24,230 bases of DNA from Bacteroidales bacterium (GTDB taxonomy: Bacteria; Bacteroidota; Bacteroidia; Bacteroidales; JAADJA01): contig JAOZOC010000004.1 of assembly GCA_029933495.1 (NCBI GenBank), positions 1-24,230 on the forward strand. Direction: 5' to 3'. The notes beneath the pieces are model-generated. The model ran no database searches. It was not told where the DNA came from and was given only the letters and a program-made list of their open reading frames with translations. Below are positions 16,026-22,551 of the stretch, piece by piece (position 1 is the first letter of the stretch; each line of letters opens with the position of its first letter). Both the position numbers and the translations under genes were made by a program.

Positions 16026-16033
16026 TATATTTG
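16026..16033 (+). promoter_or_regulatory. -7 element of the PrsW-like gene
   Basis: TATATTTG, 20 bases before the ATG at 16054. No matching -33 TTG is seen. Confidence 0.5.
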
Positions 16034-16053
16034 GCAGTTAAAACATTAAAAAA

Positions 16054-16737
16054 ATGGCACTCAATTACATTATATCACTCGCATTAAGTCTTGTTCTGGC
16101 AATATTACTTTACTATTTTGTCAGATATCGCCAGGGAAAAGAAATTTTCATTGGTCTGTTTCACAGTTTCCTCTGGGGAATGGCAAGTATTGTTATTGTA
16201 TTTATCTTTCAGACAATTGCATATTGGTATGGCCTTTCTGACCTTACAAACCTTAGAAGGATTTTCTTTTACTCATTCGTTATAAGTGGTTTTGGCTCTG
16301 AATATGGGAAATATCTTGTTTTGAGATTTTTTGCTTTTCCTAAAAATAATTTTTACGGCCCGCTTGACTCAATCACATATTCAATTATGATTGCTCTTGG
16401 TTTCTCTTTTATGTCGAATGTGTTGTACTTCACGCTTCCTTTTTATGGGGAAGTTGACTTTTTCTATGCAATCACGATGGTTTTCGCAAATGTAGTTTTC
16501 GCCATAATTCTTGGATTTTTTGTTGGTATGGCCAAGTCACGTGAAAATAAATTCATCGATTCAATGACAGGTCTTTTCGGAGCTGTATTTTTTCACGCTT
16601 TATATGAGTTCTGTTTTAGAACCAATGATATTAAGCTGTTGATTTTCTTCAGTATCGGGGCGCTAATAGTCGTACTGCTTCTTTTCTATAAGGCAGTTGA
16701 AATTAATGTGGAATACAAGAGGATTAAGAAGTTGTAG
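16054..16737 (+). CDS. PrsW-family membrane protein, probable pseudo-protease
   Basis: This 227-residue protein has about seven hydrophobic helices in a PrsW-like layout. PrsW is the intramembrane protease that cleaves the RsiW anti-sigma factor in Bacillus. The family landmarks can be aligned, but most catalytic positions have changed: EExxK reads Ser82-Glu83-x-x-Lys86; the GFxxxEN segment reads GFSFMSN, with Ser121 for Glu; the helix expected to carry a His before FxxxxG reads FANVVFAIILG, with Asn146; only the last His (His181 in FFHALYEF) is kept. The PLDSITYSIMIALGF segment after motif 1 supports membership of the family. It is therefore probably inactive as a protease. The neighbours (DAHP synthase, dprA) give no hint of a partner. 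Family membership is moderately sure; the role is unknown. Confidence 0.72.
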   Translation: MALNYIISLALSLVLAILLYYFVRYRQGKEIFIGLFHSFLWGMASIVIVFIFQTIAYWYGLSDLTNLRRIFFYSFVISGFGSEYGKYLVLRFFAFPKNNFYGPLDSITYSIMIALGFSFMSNVLYFTLPFYGEVDFFYAITMVFANVVFAIILGFFVGMAKSRENKFIDSMTGLFGAVFFHALYEFCFRTNDIKLLIFFSIGALIVVLLLFYKAVEINVEYKRIKKL

Positions 16738-16738
16738 T

Positions 16739-16775
16739 TTGGGTAGAATAGTTCTTGAAGTTAGTACCCAATTTT
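16739..16775 (+). terminator. Possible terminator of the PrsW-like gene
   Basis: A 7-bp stem TTGGGTA (16739-16745) / TACCCAA (16765-16771) with a 19-base loop, followed by TTTT, two bases after the stop codon. The large loop makes it a weak candidate. Confidence 0.45.
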
Positions 16776-16834
16776 AGATACAGTTTACAAGGTCGAAAAT
16801 GCTAACTGCCGACTGAAGATTGGTGATAACCTTT

Positions 16835-17923
16835 CTAAATCATCTTATAAATCTTTCCGGGCAAGCTTTTAACAACCCCTTCAAACTCAAGATTAAGTAA
16901 TGCAGATGCCACTTTACTTGGTGTTAGTTTTGAGTTCTTTACGAGATAATCAATATTAGCCTGATTCATATCTTTCAAAATATCCATCAGTATTATCTCA
17001 TCATCTGAAAGCTCTATAAACAATTTACGTTGCCTTGGTGGTTTTTTAGATTCGGTTTCCCAACGCATCACATATTTTATGTCATCGGCAGATTGGATTA
17101 ATGCAGCACGATTTGTTTTAATAAACAGATTGCACCCTTCTGAATATTTATTGTCAATATCACCGGGTACTGCAAAGACATCCCTGTTATATGAATTTGC
17201 AATATCAGCAGTTATTAATGCACCACCTCTTTTTGCAGATTCAACAACAACAAGTGCATCAACCATTCCGGCTATTATTCTGTTCCTCTGGGGAAAATTT
17301 TCTCTGTCGGGAATAGATTCAGACAAAAACTCAGTTATTATTCCGCCATCGTTTTGCATTTTTATTGCTAAAGATTTATTATCAGAAGGATAAATACGGT
17401 CGAGACCGTGGGCTACAACTCCGACCGTTTTAAGATTGTTTTTTAGCGCTGCTTCATGGCTGCATGTATCTATCCCATAAGCCAATCCACTTACAACAAG
17501 AACACCAATATCTGCAAGACCCTCAACAATTTTTTTACAGCTCTCCTTGCCATACTCAGTTGCTCTTCTTGTCCCCACTATACCAACAACTTTTTCTGCA
17601 TTTAAATTGGCATTTCCCTTATAATAAAGAAGAATGGGACTGTCAATGCAATGTCTCAATCGCAATGGGTACTCTTTATCTGTATAATAAAGAGACTGAA
17701 TATTATACTTTTCAATAAATGCCATTTCTTTCTCTGCACGCTCAAGAACCTTTTGCGACAGGATAGAACTGACTGTAGCTTCGCCAATACCAGGAATCTT
17801 CATCAGGGCTTTTCGCTTCTCCCTGAAAACAGCTTCAGGGCTGCCACAATAAGAAATCAGTTTCTTTCCGTTTACATCGCCAACGCCGGGAATCAATGTT
17901 ATGCCTATTCTGTATAAAAGCAA
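16835..17923 (-). CDS. dprA: DNA-processing protein DprA
   Basis: DprA protects incoming single-stranded DNA and loads RecA on it during natural transformation. With the start proposed here (TTG at 17923) the product has 362 residues: a helix-hairpin-helix segment MKIPGIGEATVSSIL at 41-55; the Rossmann-like DprA core at about 80-285 with GTRR (117-120), SGLAYGID (145-152), FPQRNRIIAG (210-219) and KRGGALITA (231-239); and a C-terminal winged helix at about 300-360. The open frame runs on to an ATG at 17977, but a -7 element TAATTTTG lies inside that extension, and family members begin close to the YRIGITLIPGVG segment. An ATG start at 17977 or 17965 remains possible. Divergent from the glycosyltransferase gene. 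No other competence gene is in view. Confidence 0.93.
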   Translation of the reverse strand: MLLYRIGITLIPGVGDVNGKKLISYCGSPEAVFREKRKALMKIPGIGEATVSSILSQKVLERAEKEMAFIEKYNIQSLYYTDKEYPLRLRHCIDSPILLYYKGNANLNAEKVVGIVGTRRATEYGKESCKKIVEGLADIGVLVVSGLAYGIDTCSHEAALKNNLKTVGVVAHGLDRIYPSDNKSLAIKMQNDGGIITEFLSESIPDRENFPQRNRIIAGMVDALVVVESAKRGGALITADIANSYNRDVFAVPGDIDNKYSEGCNLFIKTNRAALIQSADDIKYVMRWETESKKPPRQRKLFIELSDDEIILMDILKDMNQANIDYLVKNSKLTPSKVASALLNLEFEGVVKSLPGKIYKMI

Positions 17924-17943
17924 TTTTGTTAAATTTGGAAGGT

Positions 17944-17951
17944 CAAAATTA
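17944..17951 (-). promoter_or_regulatory. -7 element of dprA
   Basis: TAATTTTG on the minus strand, 20 bases before the proposed TTG start. It is only 14 bases from the oppositely oriented -7 element of the next gene. Confidence 0.5.
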
Positions 17952-17965
17952 AAAAAAAATAACAT

Positions 17966-17973
17966 TACTTTTG
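17966..17973 (+). promoter_or_regulatory. -7 element of the glycosyltransferase gene
   Basis: TACTTTTG on the plus strand, 20 bases before the proposed TTG start at 17994. The nearest upstream TTTG is too far (28 bases) to be a standard -33 element. Confidence 0.5.
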
Positions 17974-17993
17974 TCAAAAAAACGGATATTGTA

Positions 17994-19094
17994 TTGAAAC
18001 AAAAGCCAAAGATTTTAGTTTGTCCTCTTGACTGGGGAATAGGTCATGCCACAAGGGATGTTCCCGTTATCCGAGAATTACTGAGGCAGGGTGCAGATGT
18101 TATTGTTGGAGCTGATAATCGACCCCTGGCTTTTCTAAAAAAGGAATTCCCAGGGCTTCCCTTTGTTAAATTTCCGGGTTATGAGGTTCAGTATCCTTCA
18201 AACGGCAATATGGCTCTGAAAATGGCTGCTTCAGCACCGGGGATTTTAAAAAAGATTAAAGAGGAGAACAGGTATCTTGACAAACTCATTGATGAAATAA
18301 GACCTGATGCCGTTATCTCTGACAATCGTTTCGGGTTATGGACAAAACGCATTCCATCAGTTTTTATAACACATCAATTGATGATAAAAGGCCCAAAGAT
18401 TGTTGAACAAGTATTGCATAAAATAAACTTATCATATATATTAAAATATAACGAGTGCTGGATACCTGATACTGAGAATGGTAAATCGTTGACCGGCGAC
18501 CTGTCACACAATTATCCACTTCCTGAAAACGCATTTTTCATTGGACCTTTATCCAGATTTACTGATAATAAGGAAGGAAGTGATAAATATAAACCGGATG
18601 AAAATTACAAATCCGACATTCTTGTGATGCTCTCAGGTCCTGAACCGCAGCGCACTATCCTTGAGAATATAATTATAAAACAGATTAAAAATTCTGAATA
18701 CAACTGTGTTATTTTGAAAGGCAAAACCGAAGAAAATAAAAAGGGTTATGCTGATGAAAAAATAAAAGTTTTCTCCCATTTGGAAAGCGAGGAGATAGAA
18801 AAGTATCTTCGGAATACAAATTTAATAATCACAAGAGCCGGGCATTCAACAATAATGGACATTGCAGCACTTGGCAAAAAAGCGATACTGATACCAACTC
18901 CGGGACAAACAGAGCAGGAATATCTTGCTAAGCGGTTTCTTAAAAACGGCATTTTCTATAGCTTGCCACAAAATAAATTTGATTTACACAAGGCAATTTA
19001 CGAAGCGACAAAATTTGCAGGAATCAGATTGGTTTCTGACGGTGCTATTTTAAAAGAAAGAATTACTGTACTATTAAATAGAATTGGTCGTTAA
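17994..19094 (+). CDS. Glycosyltransferase with MurG/GT28-like fold
   Basis: The product has 366 residues from a TTG start and looks like a GT-B glycosyltransferase. The N-terminal Rossmann domain opens with KILVCPLDWGIGHATRD (a nucleotide-sugar transferase GxGH-type loop at 15-18). The C-terminal donor domain contains TRAGHSTIMDIAALGKKAIL from residue 280 and LIPTPGQTEQEYLA (about 299-312), as in MurG and other GT28 enzymes. No signal peptide or transmembrane helix is seen, so it would act on the cytoplasmic side. The donor and acceptor are unknown. The frame is open back to an ATG at 17901, but that would overlap dprA and include the promoter; no ATG exists between the promoter and the first conserved residues, so TTG is the likely start. 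lgt follows with its own promoter. Confidence 0.85.
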   Translation: MKQKPKILVCPLDWGIGHATRDVPVIRELLRQGADVIVGADNRPLAFLKKEFPGLPFVKFPGYEVQYPSNGNMALKMAASAPGILKKIKEENRYLDKLIDEIRPDAVISDNRFGLWTKRIPSVFITHQLMIKGPKIVEQVLHKINLSYILKYNECWIPDTENGKSLTGDLSHNYPLPENAFFIGPLSRFTDNKEGSDKYKPDENYKSDILVMLSGPEPQRTILENIIIKQIKNSEYNCVILKGKTEENKKGYADEKIKVFSHLESEEIEKYLRNTNLIITRAGHSTIMDIAALGKKAILIPTPGQTEQEYLAKRFLKNGIFYSLPQNKFDLHKAIYEATKFAGIRLVSDGAILKERITVLLNRIGR

Positions 19095-19117
19095 CTAATA
19101 TTTGGATAACAAATTGC

Positions 19118-19125
19118 TATCTTTG
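19118..19125 (+). promoter_or_regulatory. -7 element of lgt
   Basis: TATCTTTG, 18 bases before the lgt ATG at 19144. A TTTG at 19101-19104 is only 13 bases upstream, closer than normal. Confidence 0.55.
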
Positions 19126-19143
19126 CACCCTCAATTTATTTTT

Positions 19144-19938
19144 ATGACAACACTAAGTTATATCGTTTGGACAGTTGATCCTGAAATTTTCAGGATTGGC
19201 AGTTTTGCCGTGCGCTGGTACGGACTTCTGTTTGCTATGGGGTTTGTGGTTAGCTATTTAATAATGGATAAAATATTCAAGCACGAAAATATAAAACATG
19301 AACTCCTGGATTCACTTACCACATATATGGTTATCGGGGTTGTTGTCGGGGCTCGTCTTGGGCATTGTCTATTTTACGAGCCGGAGTATTATCTGAAACA
19401 TCCTCTTGAGATTTTAATGATATGGAAAGGCGGGCTGGCCAGTCATGGAGCATCAATTGGTATTCTTGTTGCGTTATGGCTTTTTTCCCGAAAGGCAAAA
19501 AAACCATATATGTGGATATTGGACAGAATAGTTATTGTGGTTTCGATTGCAGCCGTATTCGTTAGAACGGGCAATCTGATGAATTCGGAGATTTATGGTG
19601 ATGCCACTAATCTTCCCTGGGGATTTATTTTTACAAGGTGGGGCGAAACCATTCCAAAGCACCCTACTCAAATATATGAAGCATTAACCTATCTGTTTTT
19701 GTTTGTCTTGCTATACTATATTTATATGAAAAAGTGGCCTAAATTGAATAGCGGTTATCTTTTTGGTCTATTTCTAATGATTCTTTTTGGCAGCAGGTTT
19801 CTCATTGAATTTATAAAAGAACCTCAGGTAGAGTTTGAAAAAACAATGGTATTAAATATGGGGCAGTTACTAAGCATTCCGTTTATAATTGCTGGTGTAG
19901 TAATCTTTGCTTATTCATTCAAATCGAAAAAAGAGTGA
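19144..19938 (+). CDS. lgt: Prolipoprotein diacylglyceryl transferase
   Basis: Lgt moves diacylglycerol from phosphatidylglycerol to the lipobox cysteine of prolipoproteins in the inner membrane, the first step of lipoprotein maturation. The 264-residue protein has about seven membrane helices. It has the Lgt landmarks: RWYGLLFAMGF near the start (24-34), GGLASHGA with His101, the signature RTGNLMNSE at 141-149 with Arg141, HPTQIYEA at 173-180, and SRFLIEF at 217-223 with Arg218. The frame is open for 14 more codons to a TTG at 19102, but the -7 element lies within that stretch, so the ATG at 19144 is preferred. Together with lnt it puts two of the three lipoprotein-processing enzymes in this window, in separate transcription units. 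Confidence 0.96.
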   Translation: MTTLSYIVWTVDPEIFRIGSFAVRWYGLLFAMGFVVSYLIMDKIFKHENIKHELLDSLTTYMVIGVVVGARLGHCLFYEPEYYLKHPLEILMIWKGGLASHGASIGILVALWLFSRKAKKPYMWILDRIVIVVSIAAVFVRTGNLMNSEIYGDATNLPWGFIFTRWGETIPKHPTQIYEALTYLFLFVLLYYIYMKKWPKLNSGYLFGLFLMILFGSRFLIEFIKEPQVEFEKTMVLNMGQLLSIPFIIAGVVIFAYSFKSKKE

Positions 19939-19985
19939 TTGGAGCAGGTAGGATTGGCTTGCCCATCAATAGCAAAGGATAAATC

Positions 19986-19993
19986 TAACTTTG
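19986..19993 (+). promoter_or_regulatory. -7 element of the transglutaminase-like gene
   Basis: TAACTTTG, 13 bases before the ATG at 20007. A TTG lies 24 bases upstream (19959-19961), a little far for a -33 element. Confidence 0.5.
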
Positions 19994-20006
19994 CAATAAA
20001 AAACTA

Positions 20007-22493
20007 ATGAAAATAATAATATTTTTCTTCTCTCTAACAATTATACCTTCATCTTTATTCGGTGCTTTTACTATTGAGCAAGCCCTAATAAACACATTAA
20101 CCAAGAGTGCTCAGAAAAATATTGAACCTCTTCCTGAGAATATTCAGATAATATATAAAAACTTTTTGACAGAGTATTCTGATGGCATTATGGCATATAT
20201 GATATCTACAGAGAATAATGCAAAATTATGGGATGCAGACCCTGGTGATTTTCTGGATAATTATATGGTTGTGAAAGAGTTGATGCGGATGGAGGATTAT
20301 GAAAAATATACAGATGAATTTGTTTTGTCATATATTATTAAGACAACCGTTTCTCACGAAAAACTAACAAATTATCGTAAGGTGTTCTCAGACCTTGGAC
20401 TGCTGGATTATGTAACAAAGTATCCTGATATAGAAGAGAGAATTCGTGAAATAAATCTGTGGTGCAGAGAAAATTTGATGTTTCTTTCAACATCAAGCAG
20501 AACACAGGATCCACTTTCAATTCTTGAGAAAAGTAATTTAGGACGATGTGGGGAGATGCAGGTTTTTTTCGTTTCAGCTTGTAGAACTATTGGTATTCCT
20601 GCCCGACCTGCCTGGACCCCAAGGTGGGCTCACACCGATAATAATCATGCATGGACAGAAGTGTTTGTTGATGGACGATGGCAATATGTTGAGAATGCTC
20701 AACCTGATTATTATCTAAATTCTACATGGTTTTCCGGATCAGTAACAAAAGCTCTTCTGGTATTGGCTCGCAGTAGTTTTCCTGATAGTGAGGACGATGT
20801 TATTGTTAAATCAGTCAATAATAACTATGTTAATTCAACACGATATTATCAGAAAACGCGTGATATCAAATTTCAAATAATTGATAAAGATGGTAATCCG
20901 GCTGATAGTGCATTTGTAAATATCTTTGCTTTCAATTTCTCAATGTTTTTATCCCTGGTGGGAATTCAGGCAGATAGCCTCGGAATAGCATCCATAAATA
21001 TTAGCAGAGGTGGTTTTCTGGCAGTTGCCCATAAAGACAGTCTGTTTGCATACATTAATGTTCTTTATGGAGAAACCTCTGCCAAATTCAACCTCATTTT
21101 AAATGATAAAGGATGGAAAAATGAAGATTTTGTTTTCAAATTTCCGGAAGCTACCGGCATCAGAAAAGATGACCCAGAGTTTTTTGCAGAGAGAAAGAAA
21201 ATATCTGAGGAGAAATATAATGACCTTATTAAAAAGATTCAATCTCAAGAAATTCCTGATTTTGCACCACAAGATAGTCCTGATTTTGCAACAGTATTTG
21301 TTAACAGCAGGAATAACAAGCAGGAACTGCTGAATTTTATCAAAGATAATGATAATATCAAAGTTGATTTCTGGAGCAATATTTTAAAAATTGATCAGAA
21401 GTTTCTCTGGCAGGCAAATCAGGTTCAGTGGCAAAATATTTATGATACTTTCATAGAATTGAAGAATTCTGAAATTGCTGATAACATACTACCTGGCTTG
21501 CTTACACCTAGTGTTCATTATGAAATTCTGCCAATGGTTCGGGTTCCGCTAAAGTATAAAATTCCAACAAGTAATGATACAACAAAAAGAATATCAGAGC
21601 TAATTAGTATGCTGCATTCAAAGCATAAAATTGATGGAGAAAAGGCCCCTAAAGGATTGCTTTCTCTTGATAAATTATTGGAAGCTGATTATTTGCAGGA
21701 TTTTCAGTTCAAAACATTATGTTGCTATGTGTTGCGAGCAAATCATATACCTGCTTCATACAGTCGGATTCCATCAACGATAACAGTAATGTCTGATGAA
21801 GTATGGAAGAACTATAATGTTGTTGAAAATAGTTTTTCAAAACCACAGGATAAGAATGCTTCAATATTAATTCCTGTTGAGTTTGATCTTGTTGATGATT
21901 CCGAGCAACCTGTAACAATCAATCCTGGTAATATTTCCACAACGATTTTCAAAGGGGGTATTTTTTATATTAATGATCGTCAACTCAGTTATGATAAAAA
22001 GAAAAGTAAACTTTCAGGAGAATTGGAAAAAGGAGATTATCAAATCCAAATTGGAATTCGGGAAAGCGGAGAACTTACTAAGGTGAAGCTTGTTTCACTA
22101 AAATTAAATAATCAGGAGGGAATAAAAGAAACTCTTATTTTTAAGGATTTTAAACGGAAGTGGAAGGATATGGATGCTAATTATTATGACTTTATCTCTT
22201 CATTTATAAACGAAAAAGATAAGGATTATATCGTGTTGATAGGAGATTATGATAATGAACCTGTTCAGCGGCTTGCTTCAAAGACTCGCAGTAATATAGA
22301 ATCACAAAAGTTTGTCTGGGTTGGAAAAAATGAATCTGCTTTTGCTATTTCCAATTATATTACTTCAGATAAATATGAAGATTTTCTACAGGAAAATCCC
22401 GAACTAAAGCATCGCCTGATTACCTTCTACTTTGATTCAGAAAATGATAAGTGGACAATGTTTGAGGGAATCTGGGATTTACTGTATAAGTAA
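20007..22493 (+). CDS. Secreted transglutaminase-like protein
   Basis: The product has 828 residues with a signal peptide (hydrophobic residues 2-18, cleavage near 19-20), so it is periplasmic or exported. A transglutaminase-like core spans about 140-255: Cys181 in GRCGEMQ and His214 in NNHAWTEVF are the catalytic pair, and the third residue should lie in YVENAQPD (228-234). The pattern after it (QPDYYLNSTWF) resembles large Bacteroidota transglutaminase-domain proteins with an EPEPxLNxxWF segment. Residues of about 270-370 look like a beta-sandwich (DKDGNPADSAFVNIFAF). A second segment at about 530-615 resembles the core without its cysteine. The likely activity is protease or peptide cross-linking; the target is unknown. 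It is alone on its strand, convergent with aspS. Confidence 0.85.
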   Translation: MKIIIFFFSLTIIPSSLFGAFTIEQALINTLTKSAQKNIEPLPENIQIIYKNFLTEYSDGIMAYMISTENNAKLWDADPGDFLDNYMVVKELMRMEDYEKYTDEFVLSYIIKTTVSHEKLTNYRKVFSDLGLLDYVTKYPDIEERIREINLWCRENLMFLSTSSRTQDPLSILEKSNLGRCGEMQVFFVSACRTIGIPARPAWTPRWAHTDNNHAWTEVFVDGRWQYVENAQPDYYLNSTWFSGSVTKALLVLARSSFPDSEDDVIVKSVNNNYVNSTRYYQKTRDIKFQIIDKDGNPADSAFVNIFAFNFSMFLSLVGIQADSLGIASINISRGGFLAVAHKDSLFAYINVLYGETSAKFNLILNDKGWKNEDFVFKFPEATGIRKDDPEFFAERKKISEEKYNDLIKKIQSQEIPDFAPQDSPDFATVFVNSRNNKQELLNFIKDNDNIKVDFWSNILKIDQKFLWQANQVQWQNIYDTFIELKNSEIADNILPGLLTPSVHYEILPMVRVPLKYKIPTSNDTTKRISELISMLHSKHKIDGEKAPKGLLSLDKLLEADYLQDFQFKTLCCYVLRANHIPASYSRIPSTITVMSDEVWKNYNVVENSFSKPQDKNASILIPVEFDLVDDSEQPVTINPGNISTTIFKGGIFYINDRQLSYDKKKSKLSGELEKGDYQIQIGIRESGELTKVKLVSLKLNNQEGIKETLIFKDFKRKWKDMDANYYDFISSFINEKDKDYIVLIGDYDNEPVQRLASKTRSNIESQKFVWVGKNESAFAISNYITSDKYEDFLQENPELKHRLITFYFDSENDKWTMFEGIWDLLYK

Positions 22494-22518
22494 ATCATTT
22501 AAATTCTGTTCAAATTTA

Positions 22519-22547
22519 CAGACTACCATACTTATTTTGATAGTCTG
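22519..22547. terminator. Possible hairpin between convergent genes
   Basis: A 7-bp stem CAGACTA (22519-22525) / TAGTCTG (22541-22547) with a 15-base loop, between the transglutaminase-like gene and aspS. There is no strong T run on either side, so termination is only suggested by its place. Confidence 0.4.
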
Positions 22548-22551
22548 GGCT

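Noticed and set aside
17901..17993. ATG start for the glycosyltransferase at 17901
   Set aside because: It overlaps the dprA coding region antisense and spans the promoter elements; family similarity begins only after 17994.
19102..19143. TTG start for lgt
   Set aside because: The -7 element TATCTTTG lies inside this stretch, and Lgt proteins begin close to the ATG at 19144.
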